Below, in pieces: positions 7,727-16,968 of a DNA stretch of 64,000 nucleotides; the first letter of the stretch is position 1; every line of letters starts with the position of its first letter. Under the pieces are notes generated by a model. That model was not told where the DNA came from and made no database searches. It saw only the letters and a list, made by a program, of their open reading frames with translations. Source of the stretch: a bacterium (GTDB taxonomy: Bacteria; Cyanobacteriota; Vampirovibrionia; Obscuribacterales; Obscuribacteraceae); assembly GCA_016124935.1 (NCBI GenBank), contig WGMS01000007.1, forward strand, positions 62,001 to 126,000, given 5' to 3'. A program made the translations under genes and the position numbers.

Positions 7727-8908
7727 TCAGTCTCCGCCACTGGGCTTCGATTTCTTGGGCGCCGCCCAATCCAGAATGAAATCCGGTTCGTCGGGAACAG
7801 CCGGCTTTTTGACTTTTTTCGGTGGTTCCTTTTTCTCCGTCTTCTCTTTTGTTTCTTTCTTGACCTGCACGTGCGTCTCAAGTTTGATGGACGATGGCGG
7901 GGGGGCGAAAATTGGCGGAGGCACCATAGGTGGTGGTGGCGGCACCATTCCATTGGATCGCTTGGCTGGTCTCTCTACAGTGGTTTGTTTGACAATTACT
8001 TTCGGCGCCGGCGTCGATTTCGGTTCGGAAACAGGTTTGGGAACGGATTTCGCTACCGGTTTTGCAACTGGTTTTGCTGCGGTTCTAGTCACTCTAGGTT
8101 TACTAACGACCGGCTTCGGGGTAGGTTTCTGAGGTGGTTTTATTTTGGTAGCCACCGGAGCAGCAGCTGGAGCCGACTCTTGTTTCTGTGGTGGTGTTCT
8201 GTTTGCGCTGTTGAGCATGGCGACGCTTAGTCTGGGCAAGTTATTGCCACCGGATTTAATGCGTTGCTGCCACTGCGCGATTAGAGTGTTTGTGTTCTTC
8301 AGAACGTTATTGCTGAAATTCTTGAGTTGAAATGCTTCCCAGGTACAGGCCAGGTTGGCTGCGGCGGAGTCCTCAGCAGAGCTTCCCGCCCGGGCCATCA
8401 TTAGCTTGACGAGTTCTCTCTGGGCTTCAACCGAACCGGGATTATTCTTCAAGGCTGTCGCTACTTCGGCCATAGCCTGTTCTGCTTTATCTTGCATCAG
8501 ATAGAGGTCGGCCAGCTTGACTCTGGCTTGAATACTATTCGGTTTCGCTTTGACGGCAAGTGGCAAATAGCGCGAGGCGCGGGTGAAATTGCCTTCCTCC
8601 AGGCTCATGGTGCCGAGCTCATAGTAAATGTCTGCCACGAAGGTCGAGTTCTGTCCATACTGTTGGATGCCCGAGTCTATGGCTCTTTTGTATAGTTCTG
8701 CCGCATCTTCGAATTCTCCTGCCAGATAACAGTCGAAAGCTTGCTGTCTTAACAGATTGGGATTCTCAGGAATCACCGGTCTTCCATATTTCTGGGCCCA
8801 GACCGGAGCGCATCCCAGGTCGGAACCGGGCAAAAAAGCCAGAATCAATAGCATCAGTAAACCTATATAGGCCCCTGGCGTGTTTTTCTTGAAGGTCTTT
8901 TCTGGCAT
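7727..8908 (-). CDS. Exported TPR protein with Lys/Pro-rich C-terminal half
   Basis: The 393-residue product starts with a basic stretch and a hydrophobic segment (GAYIGLLMLLILAFLPGSDLG, residues 12-32), probably a signal peptide; a Cys follows at GCAPVW, so a lipoprotein is possible. Residues 50-190 hold at least three TPR units (QAFDCYLAGEFEDAAELYKR, YYELGTMSLEEGNFTRASRY, VKLADLYLMQDKAEQAMAEV). The C-terminal half is rich in Pro, Lys, Val and Ala, with repeats of the KPVAKPVAKSVPKPV kind and a poly-Pro run, suggesting an extended cell-wall or periplasm-spanning spacer. TPRs imply protein binding; the partner is unknown. It is convergent with the Spy-like gene, with an 11-bp gap. Confidence 0.85.
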   Translation of the reverse strand: MPEKTFKKNTPGAYIGLLMLLILAFLPGSDLGCAPVWAQKYGRPVIPENPNLLRQQAFDCYLAGEFEDAAELYKRAIDSGIQQYGQNSTFVADIYYELGTMSLEEGNFTRASRYLPLAVKAKPNSIQARVKLADLYLMQDKAEQAMAEVATALKNNPGSVEAQRELVKLMMARAGSSAEDSAAANLACTWEAFQLKNFSNNVLKNTNTLIAQWQQRIKSGGNNLPRLSVAMLNSANRTPPQKQESAPAAAPVATKIKPPQKPTPKPVVSKPRVTRTAAKPVAKPVAKSVPKPVSEPKSTPAPKVIVKQTTVERPAKRSNGMVPPPPPMVPPPIFAPPPSSIKLETHVQVKKETKEKTEKKEPPKKVKKPAVPDEPDFILDWAAPKKSKPSGGD

Positions 8909-9084
8909 ACTTTTGCGTGACAGTGTCTTGAATCCTGAAATATATCTTATATTGTAAGCTTTTGTTTTGATCTGTACATAGTGATCTGTCTAGTTTTTCC
9001 GATTTTCTCGCTATTCTTGCTAGAATCTCAGGTTCGAAAAGACTTCGGATGGATTTGACTATCCGTCCCCGGTGGAGAATCTCA

Positions 9085-9990
9085 ATGCGTCGTTCCAGGC
9101 AGAAAGGTCGTGGTCACAGAACTTCAGAGGGTACGAGCTCAGCGGCTCCTGCTGCGAGCGAGAGTTCGCCGTCGGCTAAAGTCTTTTTACCCTTTGGGCT
9201 CGATATCAACACCAATCTGGGTGAAGGATTCGGGCGTTATCGCATCGATGGAGAAGCCGATGTTCTGCCTTACGTCACTTCGGCAAACATAGCTTGCGGC
9301 GCCCATGCCGGTGATCCCGTCCTGATTGAGGAAGCTCTCGAAATGGTCCGCTATTATGGACTTTCCCTCGGGGCTCATATCGGTTATCCAGATCTTGCCG
9401 GCTTCGGACGGAGAGAGATTCATCTGACCACGGCGGAGCTGAGAGCTTCGGTGCTCTATCAACTTGGCGCTCTGTCGGGAATGGCTCGCACATTGGGCTT
9501 TGAGATTACCCAGGTCCGCCCACACGGTTATCTGTATCGACAGATGTCCCAGGACATCCGAGTAGCAACCATTGTTGCCAAGGCTATTCATGAAATAGAT
9601 CCATGGTTGGTCCTGATCGGACCAGCTACCAGTTGTATCCTGACCGCCGGAGAAAGAGCCGGTATTCGTGTAGCTATGGAGGCCTGGGTCGACCGGACCT
9701 ATGATGCCAAAGGGCACCTTCTCCCTCACACCCACAGCAGAGCGATTATCAAAAACCCCAATGAGATTTTGAAGCAAGCTCGCAATCTCATTTATAAGCG
9801 ACAGGTGGTTGCCAACGACGGAACCATCGTCAAATTGGATTTCCAGACCATCCATCTCCATGCTGGAATGACAGATGCCGAGAATGTGGCAGAAGAAGTT
9901 CGGCGCCTGCTTCCGAATGCCTGCAGTCTGACTTCGGAACCCTATTCCGTGGAACAGGATTCCCAATCACCAGAACTGGCCTTTTCCTGA
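9085..9990 (+). CDS. pxpA: LamB/YcsF family protein (5-oxoprolinase subunit A homologue)
   Basis: PxpA works with PxpB and PxpC to open 5-oxoproline with ATP. The 301-residue product shows the family's landmarks: GLDINTNLGEGFGRY (usually DLNCDLGE), VTSANIACGAHAGDP, LGAHIGYPDLAGFGRR, VLYQLGALSGMARTLG, VRPHGYLY (usually VKPHGALYN), and a C-terminal IHLHAGM (usually C.HGD). Several core positions therefore differ from bona fide PxpA. The first 35 residues are a Ser/Ala/Arg-rich extension. The start is ATG 9085, seven bases after GGTGGAG, in preference to ATG 9049. No pxpB or pxpC is nearby, so it may have another deacetylase-like TIM-barrel function. Confidence 0.85.
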   Translation: MRRSRQKGRGHRTSEGTSSAAPAASESSPSAKVFLPFGLDINTNLGEGFGRYRIDGEADVLPYVTSANIACGAHAGDPVLIEEALEMVRYYGLSLGAHIGYPDLAGFGRREIHLTTAELRASVLYQLGALSGMARTLGFEITQVRPHGYLYRQMSQDIRVATIVAKAIHEIDPWLVLIGPATSCILTAGERAGIRVAMEAWVDRTYDAKGHLLPHTHSRAIIKNPNEILKQARNLIYKRQVVANDGTIVKLDFQTIHLHAGMTDAENVAEEVRRLLPNACSLTSEPYSVEQDSQSPELAFS

Positions 9991-9993
9991 CAA

Positions 9994-10527
9994 TCAGGGC
10001 AGTCTTTTGTCTGGGGGAACTATTTCGTCGTACCAGCTTCCGTAATACTCAGGATAGTCTTCACCGGTGGTGGAGGTTATGGTCTTTTCGAGCGCTTTCT
10101 TAATCGCTTTTCTGCCTCCCCGGCGATAACGGCGAAGCCATTCCAGCTCTTTTGCCTGGACCTTGACACCTGCTTTTATGAGCTCTTTGACTATCATGAT
10201 CTCGTGGACGATGGCTTCGGTCTCTTCATCAAGGCAGCGATCGATGAATTCTTGTCTGCCGGTCACTCCGGGAACCGGATCTACCGTGGGTCGAACCAGG
10301 GCGTGAACGAATTCATGGGCGATACTTATCAATTTATAGTTGCGAGGACACCATTTGCCTATGTAGATGGTGCGCTTGCTTCGGTCGTAATATGCCCGGC
10401 ATGGACCGTTGACCAGTCGGATCTTGACTCCGTCTGCCCTGATTTTCTGGATGTCCTCAACCAGAGTCGGACACTTTTTTGCTGTCTCGACAAATTTCTT
10501 TCCGAATTGACGTCTTAGATTGCGCAC
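9994..10527 (-). CDS. Small zincin-like putative metallopeptidase
   Basis: The 177-residue product has ISIAHEFVHALVRP, an HExxH zinc motif (His71, Glu72, His75), followed about 25 residues later by DEETEAIVHE, which offers a third acidic ligand as in gluzincins. Before the motif, YDRSKRTIYIGKW resembles the beta strand that borders the active site in such proteases. There is no signal peptide, so it should be cytoplasmic. It looks like the uncharacterised bacterial 'putative metallopeptidase' (DUF6782-type) proteins. Its convergent partner is the PxpA-like gene, with 3 bp between the stops. Confidence 0.7.
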   Translation of the reverse strand: MRNLRRQFGKKFVETAKKCPTLVEDIQKIRADGVKIRLVNGPCRAYYDRSKRTIYIGKWCPRNYKLISIAHEFVHALVRPTVDPVPGVTGRQEFIDRCLDEETEAIVHEIMIVKELIKAGVKVQAKELEWLRRYRRGGRKAIKKALEKTITSTTGEDYPEYYGSWYDEIVPPDKRLP

Positions 10528-10903
10528 GTTTAAACTTTTAATATTAAAAATAGAAGTATCACCCTGTTATATTAATTCTATAGTATTTTAATCCGAAGTG
10601 AAAGCGGGCAAAATTCCTTGTATGCAGCTGTTGTCGACACTTGTCAAGAATTTTGGCGTTTTCTGGGCTTAATTAAATTTGTCTAATGCGCCCCGGGGCT
10701 CTTCGCTTCTTGTTGAGCTAACCTTGATTGAGTTCTGGAGGCGCTCAGCCCGGACTGATTATGTCGCTTCGATTCTGCGAGACTGTCCCAGTTTTTGCAG
10801 ATTAACTACCGATATTCGGTCAGGTCCTTTCAAGTAACACTGTGTTCCCCTTTTTCAAGTATCTTTGTATTAAGGGCAAGTTTCTGTTTCGGGAATTTCG
10901 GCG
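10528..10903. other. Intergenic region between the zincin and the GAF-LuxR gene
   Basis: These 376 bp separate two divergent genes. The left part is AT-rich (TTTAATATTAAAAATAG near 10538) and should hold the promoter of the minus-strand zincin gene. There is a perfect 8-bp palindrome TGTCGACA near 10633, followed at once by CTTGTCAAG. I find no open frame with a ribosome site, no tRNA and no U-tailed hairpin. The right part probably holds the promoter of the LuxR-type gene. Confidence 0.5.
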
Positions 10904-12688
10904 TTGGTTTCACCCAGAAAGAAAGGTAGCTTCAAGCCTCGGACAGCTGAGTCCGAGTTGCTGGATCTTCTTTTTCGAATTCGCAGGCATCTTGCAGAAG
11001 CCCCCGTTCCGATCCAGGCTTCCACCCTAAATCAAGTCACCCGTATTCTGGTTGGTTGTCACGATATCAGCAGGGCTGCGATTTTTCGTCGATATCGCTG
11101 TTCTGAATCCGGGTCGGAAAAGTACAAGCATCTCGAATTTATCTGTGTCGCTGATTCGGAACGCCTCGCTCCGCAAAGAGAGGATTTTCTGTCCTTGAAG
11201 AGAAGCGGTCGATGCATGAAAAAGTTGCAGGATGAAGCGGCGGTTTCCTTGAAAGAGATCTTCGAAGAGATGAGACCGTCGAAGGACTTAGTCGAGGATT
11301 TTACCGACGCCGATTCTATAAAGCTTTATCCGGTTTTCAGTTGCCAGAAGGATCTCGACGGTTTTTTATTGATCGATGCTGGTGCCGAATCTAGAGCAGG
11401 AACAGGCACAGGCACCGGAAATTCTCTCGAGCTATTCGCCAGGTTGGTTGCGGACAGTCTCGAAATCGGGGTGGAGCGAGAACCGGCATTCGATCTTTTC
11501 GCTTTTCAAGAGTGGTTGTTCAAGTCTTTTGCCTATCCGGTTTTTCTGATCGATACCAAGAACAGGCGTGTGGTCAAAGCAAATCGGGCGGTGGAAAAGA
11601 TCTTCAGTGCCGATGATGCGGGGTCTCCTTCTAATCTAATCAATCTTGTGGAGAGCATTGTGGACAAAGTCGGTCCGCGCAATCCTTTTGTCTGGTGCCG
11701 GGCTTATCTGCCAAATTTGCAGGGCGATTTTTATGTGGTCGCATCTTCCTTCACCGTGAAAGAGCCGGATCATGTTTGTGCCGCTTTGCTGCCCTCCAAT
11801 GATAAACATTGGGACTTTGTGCGACTGCTCAAAAAGATGTCTGGGGGAGATCTGGCAGCGGAAGCCGCTCTCAAGCAGCTCTATTGGGATAGGCTGATGC
11901 GGCAGGTGGTGACCCGCTTGCACTCATCTCTGGATTTGAATATAGTGCTGCAGCTTTTGGTGGACAACTTGGGTCAGTGTTTGAATGCCTCTCGCTGTCT
12001 GTTCGTGAAGACCGATGCTTCATCGCTGGTGGTATCGCATGAATATTCTGATCCCAGCATGTCTCCGCTGGGACTCGGTCGTACTGCCGGTTTTCCCGAT
12101 GCGGTTGTCGGTCTGTTCAGAAGTGGTCCGCTATCGCTCACCGATGTGACGGCGTTGCGAAATGGCAGCACCATATCCGGTTCTGATGTCAGTTCTATGC
12201 TGAACGCCGGCATCAATAGTCTTGCCGGGGCCCCGCTGGTCTGTAATGGAGTGCTTTTCGGGGTTCTTATTGTCATAGAAGAGGGCGATAACCGGGATTG
12301 GACTACCAACGAGATGGAATTGATCCGGATGTCGGCGCGCCATGCCGCTGTTGCTGTAGAGCTTTGTATGGAACATCAAAAGGTTAAGGACCAGCTCTAT
12401 CACGCCAGCACCTTTCGCCAGGTCGAGACACGCATGGAGCCGGAAAAGCCTCAAGCGGCGCCGATACGAACCAGAAGCCAGACCAAGGCAGAGTTGCCTC
12501 ATCTTTCTAAGCGCGAGCTGGAAGTTTTACGATTGATCGCCTCCGGTCTCTCCAACAAAGAGATTGCCGGAAGGCTTTTCCTTACGGCATCCACGGTCGA
12601 ACTTCATGCGTCGAGGATGCGAAAGAAGCTCAAGATGAAGAGTCGCACTCAGCTCGTGAAATATGCCTGCGATCATGGTCTGGTTTAG
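10904..12688 (+). CDS. GAF-domain transcription regulator with LuxR-type HTH
   Basis: The 594-residue product probably starts at TTG 10904, with GGGAA about nine bases upstream; the frame is closed by a stop at 10871-10873 and contains no ATG near the start. The C-terminal 65 residues are a clear LuxR/GerE helix-turn-helix: LSKRELEVLRLIASGLSNKE, then LFLTASTVELHASRMRKKL. The middle (about 340-490) is a GAF domain, with LNIVLQLLVDNLGQCLNAS and APLVCNGVLFGVLIVIEE. The region at about 205-250 looks PAS-like (FAYPVFLIDTKNRRVVKANR). An N-terminal GAF-like section precedes it. The protein probably senses a small molecule or redox signal and binds DNA directly. No receiver domain or adjacent kinase is seen. 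Confidence 0.88.
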   Translation: MVSPRKKGSFKPRTAESELLDLLFRIRRHLAEAPVPIQASTLNQVTRILVGCHDISRAAIFRRYRCSESGSEKYKHLEFICVADSERLAPQREDFLSLKRSGRCMKKLQDEAAVSLKEIFEEMRPSKDLVEDFTDADSIKLYPVFSCQKDLDGFLLIDAGAESRAGTGTGTGNSLELFARLVADSLEIGVEREPAFDLFAFQEWLFKSFAYPVFLIDTKNRRVVKANRAVEKIFSADDAGSPSNLINLVESIVDKVGPRNPFVWCRAYLPNLQGDFYVVASSFTVKEPDHVCAALLPSNDKHWDFVRLLKKMSGGDLAAEAALKQLYWDRLMRQVVTRLHSSLDLNIVLQLLVDNLGQCLNASRCLFVKTDASSLVVSHEYSDPSMSPLGLGRTAGFPDAVVGLFRSGPLSLTDVTALRNGSTISGSDVSSMLNAGINSLAGAPLVCNGVLFGVLIVIEEGDNRDWTTNEMELIRMSARHAAVAVELCMEHQKVKDQLYHASTFRQVETRMEPEKPQAAPIRTRSQTKAELPHLSKRELEVLRLIASGLSNKEIAGRLFLTASTVELHASRMRKKLKMKSRTQLVKYACDHGLV

Positions 12689-12704
12689 CCGGACGACTTT
12701 TCTG

Positions 12705-14030
12705 TTAGAGTCGCCCTCTGGTTTTCACATCTAAGTAAGCGTCCACCAGTTTGTCCGAAAGCTCCTGGGGAGGCGCATCTAGAATGAGGCACCCGCGTCT
12801 TTGCAGCACCGACAAGGCAAGTTCTCTCTGGGAGAGCAGGTCGGTGGCCACCGCTCGTCGATAGATGGAGTTGACGATCTCTTCCTTCTTGGCGTCCTCT
12901 CCATGTCTTTGATTGGCGACCTGGGTGATTTGTCGGTCTTTCAAGGTTACACAGAAAGGCAGGTGCTTGCCTCTCAGGCTGGCAAGACCCGAGAGCAGAT
13001 AATGAGAGCCAATCGGATCGGTAAGATCGGTGAGAACGACTATGAGCGCTCGACCTTTTTGGGCTGCCGCGAAATAGGAGAGCATACCCACATAATCCGG
13101 TTCGACCATACGGGGCTCCACATCAAAGGTGGACTCCAGCAACTTCTTCATATAACTTTTGCCCCTTTTGGGTGGCAAATAGAGCAAAGGCTTGTCGGCA
13201 AAAATTCCAAGACCGACCTGGTCATTGTGGGTCAGACCGGTAAGAGCCAGGCACAGTGCTGAGTTGAGGGCATGATCAAAGCGTTTCAATCCCTCCAGAT
13301 CGGAACACATCATCCGTCCTGCATCTAGCAGGATCAAGAGTCTCTGTTCTTGTTCTATCTCGTAGGTCCGCACCACCGGGCGGTCTCGGCGAGCGGTGGC
13401 TTTCCAGTCGATCGCTTTGGTGTCATCACCGACGGTGTATTCTCTCAGCGAAGCAAAGTCTGTTCCCTGACCCCGTTTGCGCTGGTGCAGCTCTCCGAGC
13501 TCCGTAGAGTGAGCCAGCTTAATCGAAAGCTCATGAAGCTTCTTCAAGTCGCTAAAGACTTTTATCTTTTCCGGGCACTTTATCACTCTCTGTCGCCAGA
13601 AAAGACCGCTCTTGCTGAGAAAACGCACCGTGATATTGCCAAATTCGTATTGTCCCCTTTTGTAGGGAGTCAGTTCGTAGCTCAGGGTGCTGACTGAGTT
13701 TCCCGGCAATTCGAATTCGAACTTGTCGGCGCTTCGGTTCATGCCTTCCGGGCTGTCGTCTACTAAGCGGACTTTCAATGTTTCGGAGCCGGTATTCGTA
13801 ATTTTGATCACGACCTCATTGTCTCTGCCGATGGAGAGTCTATCCTGGACGTGTCTTTCTGCCTCAAGAAATTTACTGGATGGGGTTTTTCGATAGTCGA
13901 CAATTATGGCGATCAGTAAAAGCAGGTTCATCCCTGTGCCTATAAACTCCAGGGGTTTCCACATGCCGGACAGGGCATATGGTATCAATGCCAGTGCTAG
14001 GATGAGGTATAGCCTGTTGCTTGCGATCAT
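12705..14030 (-). CDS. DUF58 domain membrane protein
   Basis: The 441-residue product has two N-terminal transmembrane segments (LYLILALALIPYALSG and GMNLLLLIAIIVDY), a beta-sandwich region (about 60-150), and the DUF58 signature DFASLREYTVGDDTKAIDWK with ATARRDRPVVRTYE near residue 200. A vWA-like domain follows, with LLILLDAGRMM as a degenerate MIDAS strand. DUF58 proteins are nearly always encoded next to MoxR ATPases, as here, and are thought to be chaperone partners in envelope or stress functions. It is the last gene of a five-gene minus-strand operon, 6 bp after the MoxR gene. Confidence 0.92.
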   Translation of the reverse strand: MIASNRLYLILALALIPYALSGMWKPLEFIGTGMNLLLLIAIIVDYRKTPSSKFLEAERHVQDRLSIGRDNEVVIKITNTGSETLKVRLVDDSPEGMNRSADKFEFELPGNSVSTLSYELTPYKRGQYEFGNITVRFLSKSGLFWRQRVIKCPEKIKVFSDLKKLHELSIKLAHSTELGELHQRKRGQGTDFASLREYTVGDDTKAIDWKATARRDRPVVRTYEIEQEQRLLILLDAGRMMCSDLEGLKRFDHALNSALCLALTGLTHNDQVGLGIFADKPLLYLPPKRGKSYMKKLLESTFDVEPRMVEPDYVGMLSYFAAAQKGRALIVVLTDLTDPIGSHYLLSGLASLRGKHLPFCVTLKDRQITQVANQRHGEDAKKEEIVNSIYRRAVATDLLSQRELALSVLQRRGCLILDAPPQELSDKLVDAYLDVKTRGRL

Positions 14031-14036
14031 TGACGA

Positions 14037-15050
14037 TTATCTGGGGACCGGTACTTGTCTCAATAGATTCGCGATTACCTGATTGACTGTCACCCCATCC
14101 AACTCAGCTTCGGGTGTGAGAATCAATCTGTGACGCAAGACCGGCTCGGCAACGAATTTGATATTGTCTGGAGTGACAAAGTCTTTTCCTTCGATGGCGG
14201 CGTGGGCCTTTGCTGCACCCAGCCAGGATAGCGACGCTCGGGGACTTGCGCCCAGTTGCAGGTCTGAGAGATTGCGCGACTTCTGGACCAGATTGCTCAA
14301 ATAATCGATGATGCTGTCTTCGACCTTGAAGTCTTCCAGCTTCTTGCGCGCTTCGACAACTTCTTCTGCGGTGGTTATGGGATCCGATGCCGGGCTGTGT
14401 CGGTTATAGTTGCCGGATTGCCAGTTGCGCAGCATCTGTTTTTCTGCTTCTTGATTCGGATAATCGATACAGATTTTGAGCATAAAGCGGTCGACCTGGG
14501 CTTCGGGAAGCGGATAAGTGCCTTCGAATTCGATCGGATTTTGAGTTGCCACCACCATAAAGAGGTCAGGCAGTGCTTCGGTTTTGCCTTCGAGGCTGAC
14601 CTGTCTTTCTTCCATGGCTTCAAGCAGTGCCGACTGGGTTTTCGGAGTGGTTCGGTTTATTTCATCTGCCAGCAGCAAGCTCGTGAAAATCGGACCCTTC
14701 TTCAGGGCGAAAGTCTTGGTTGTCAAATCGTAAATGCTTGTGCCGAGAATGTCAGAAGGCAACATGTCCGGTGTGAGCTGAATGCGGTTGAATTGTGTTC
14801 CTATAAGTTTGGCCAGGGTCTTGACCAGAAGCGTTTTGGCTGTTCCCGGGACACCCTCGAGCAAAATATGTCCATCGGCCAGTAATCCCACCAGTACCTG
14901 GTCTACCACCATCTCCTGACCCACGATGACACTGTTCAATCCGCTTCTCAGCTTCTCGAACAGTCCGGTGACACTTGCTATTGATAATGCGGTTTGGTTG
15001 GCTTGTTCTTGCATGGCTCTTGCTCTAGTGGGCTCCTTTACTGTCGGCAT
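14037..15050 (-). CDS. MoxR-type AAA+ ATPase
   Basis: The 337-residue product contains Walker A GVPGTAKTLLVKTLA (about residues 68-82), LTPDMLPSDILG, Walker B LLADEINR, the sensor segment ATQNPIEFEGTYPLPEAQVD (typical of MoxR proteins) and a C-terminal lid with SPRASLSWLGAAKAHA. MoxR ATPases are chaperone-like and act with vWA proteins, here the adjacent DUF58 protein. The ATG at 15050 overlaps the DUF4350 gene by 26 bp. An alternative ATG at 15014 (MQEQANQTALS) would remove the overlap, and neither has a strong ribosome site. Confidence 0.95.
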   Translation of the reverse strand: MPTVKEPTRARAMQEQANQTALSIASVTGLFEKLRSGLNSVIVGQEMVVDQVLVGLLADGHILLEGVPGTAKTLLVKTLAKLIGTQFNRIQLTPDMLPSDILGTSIYDLTTKTFALKKGPIFTSLLLADEINRTTPKTQSALLEAMEERQVSLEGKTEALPDLFMVVATQNPIEFEGTYPLPEAQVDRFMLKICIDYPNQEAEKQMLRNWQSGNYNRHSPASDPITTAEEVVEARKKLEDFKVEDSIIDYLSNLVQKSRNLSDLQLGASPRASLSWLGAAKAHAAIEGKDFVTPDNIKFVAEPVLRHRLILTPEAELDGVTVNQVIANLLRQVPVPR

Positions 15051-16296
15051 CCGTGATTTTATCGCATGTGGCGATTATTTTTAGCATCTCTTGATCCGGT
15101 ACGCTTTTCGATTCGACCAGTCTGTTGTACTCCTCGATCAGGCTCTCCAACTCCACATCCTTGCTGATAGGGGAGTTCTTCCAGGCGTTGATAAGCATCT
15201 CGTCCTTTTCATGCGAGGAGACCCCGAGCAGTTTAGAGACTTTTACCCGGAAAGAATGAAAGAGAATCTCCAGAACAGGAGCATTAGCTCGCGCTCTTCT
15301 GTAGGCGTTAGCCAGACCGTCGATGAAATCCATGTTCGAAATTCTGCGCGCTCCGGATATCTGGATTGCGGCGCCGAATCTCTGGGCCCTGGAGAAGAAT
15401 ACAACTACTGCAATTAAGAATAGTTGCATGGATACCAGACCGAACGGTCCTCTGGAGAGATAGGCGAAGACGTTTCTTCCTCCGGTAAATCCGTGCACCC
15501 TTTCGTCAAAGTAGATGGTTTTACTGATGGTGCCGTGGCTGGCGGCAGAAAGTCGGCCCTGGAACCAGTTCTCTAGAAGTTGAAAGTTGTTCCAGTTTTT
15601 CGAGTCGGAGATCAAGTCGTTGGAGAGCATACCCGGTGCGCTGGCTAGAATCACCCGGCCATCACCATGGTTGATCATGGTGATTACCGGTCCGGAATCG
15701 TCCGAAGCCAGAGAGGTTCCGCCCAGCAATCTGGCCGACGAGGTTACCCTGACAGAATCAAGATCCGAGAGCCAGTCAAAGTTTTTGTCGATTTTGACTT
15801 TCTCTTTATTCAGTTGCTTGACTGCTGTTTTTACCGAGATTTCGAGTTGACTCGGCAAAAATCGCGACTGTCCAAGCTTGAAATCATCGAGATAGACCAG
15901 GTCGTTGCCTTTTTTAACCCAGTCGAGAATCTGCTCGACCTCATAATCTCTCAGGGATTGAATCGGTGCCGTTATCACCAGGCATCCCTTGAAATCCGAT
16001 AGCTGGCGATATGGATAGACCCAGCGTTTTGGTTTGTGACCGAGACGATTGAGCAATTCGAAAAGACCGCTCAGACCGCTCTGGCGCTTGTTATAGGTAG
16101 AGATCAGAATCGACTTTTCCGGAACCAATTTGTTGAACTCGTCATCGAAAGCGCCGGAGGCGTACACAGAGACAAAGCTAATTGCCACCAGTGCCAGTAT
16201 CTGCCACCATAAATGATTGCGATCAAAACCGAACTCGACCCGGGGGCGGAGTTGGCTTTTGCCTTCGCTACTAGTGGTTTTGACCTCTTCTTGCAT
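15025..16296 (-). CDS. DUF4350 domain membrane protein
   Basis: The 423-residue product has an N-terminal transmembrane helix (WWQILALVAISFVSVYAS, about 30-47), then SILISTYNKRQSGLSGLFEL and LVITAPIQSLRDYEVEQILD. This is the GATase-like alpha/beta pattern of DUF4350, a domain found beside MoxR/DUF58/DUF4129 genes. A second transmembrane helix lies near residue 285 (FGLVSMQLFLIAVVVFFSRA), followed by a cytoplasmic helical tail. Its position in the operon fits the widespread MoxR-linked membrane complex of unknown function. Confidence 0.82.
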   Translation of the reverse strand: MQEEVKTTSSEGKSQLRPRVEFGFDRNHLWWQILALVAISFVSVYASGAFDDEFNKLVPEKSILISTYNKRQSGLSGLFELLNRLGHKPKRWVYPYRQLSDFKGCLVITAPIQSLRDYEVEQILDWVKKGNDLVYLDDFKLGQSRFLPSQLEISVKTAVKQLNKEKVKIDKNFDWLSDLDSVRVTSSARLLGGTSLASDDSGPVITMINHGDGRVILASAPGMLSNDLISDSKNWNNFQLLENWFQGRLSAASHGTISKTIYFDERVHGFTGGRNVFAYLSRGPFGLVSMQLFLIAVVVFFSRAQRFGAAIQISGARRISNMDFIDGLANAYRRARANAPVLEILFHSFRVKVSKLLGVSSHEKDEMLINAWKNSPISKDVELESLIEEYNRLVESKSVPDQEMLKIIATCDKITDADSKGAH

Positions 16297-16335
16297 CGTC
16301 TTAATTAAGTTGACTTTTTGTCTCTATCTATCCTT

Positions 16336-16968
16336 TCACTTCTTGTTTGTCTCATTTTCGATTAGTTGTGATAAATCCTGGCAGGTCTGATAGTCTGCGG
16401 CGCTGGCTGTATATTCTCCGAACCAGATCAAGTCGACACGGTCGGCAAGTTCGCGAAAAGATGCCTGAATCTCTTTTCTGGCGGCAAGCGCGTACCAGTA
16501 TTCGTAGTTAGAGCGAGTCGGTGTGTAGGAGAGAACGCTCTTCTCGTCGAGCAGATAGAGAACGCTCAAATATAGTGCACGACAGGCTTTGTTCCAGTCA
16601 TTTCTGTCTTTCAGCTCCTTCGCTCTTCTTCTCCAGCCGGCGCTATCGAGCAACTCTTCTACTTCTTCCGCGCCCTTGAAAGCAGCGTTCGAGAGCTTCT
16701 TCGCCTTGTTTATTTTGTTGACCGCTAAAAAAATCACCAGACCGACGCTCAGGCATCCTGCGATAATCAAGCCGATCTGGAGAAGATCGGATAAGGCGCT
16801 GGTGTCGGTCGGCCCTTGAATGGGGCGGAAGTGACGGAGCAAATCATTGATTATTCTCATCAATTCGCTCCAGAGGTGCTGAAGAGATTTTATGAACTCG
16901 GGAGTCTCTTGAAAGTTGTACTCTTTAGATAGCTCTTCCAGTACCGGTGCCACATCTTTCCTGCTCAT
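16336..16968 (-). CDS. DUF4129 domain membrane protein
   Basis: The 210-residue product has one transmembrane helix (LLQIGLIIAGCLSVGLVIFL, about 62-81). It ends in a DUF4129 domain, with WNKACRALYLSVLYLLDE, TRSNYEYWYALAA and FRELADRVDLIWFGEYTAS, where the Trp-Phe-Gly-Glu element is typical. DUF4129 is often fused to transglutaminase-like proteins, but no transglutaminase domain occurs here. The ATG overlaps the stop of the upstream gene by 4 bp (ATGA), so translation is coupled. Confidence 0.85.
   Translation of the reverse strand: MSRKDVAPVLEELSKEYNFQETPEFIKSLQHLWSELMRIINDLLRHFRPIQGPTDTSALSDLLQIGLIIAGCLSVGLVIFLAVNKINKAKKLSNAAFKGAEEVEELLDSAGWRRRAKELKDRNDWNKACRALYLSVLYLLDEKSVLSYTPTRSNYEYWYALAARKEIQASFRELADRVDLIWFGEYTASAADYQTCQDLSQLIENETNKK

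Noticed and set aside
7755-8132. Gly/Val-rich plus-strand frame with many GGGT runs
   Set aside because: Antisense of the Lys/Pro-rich tail of the TPR protein.
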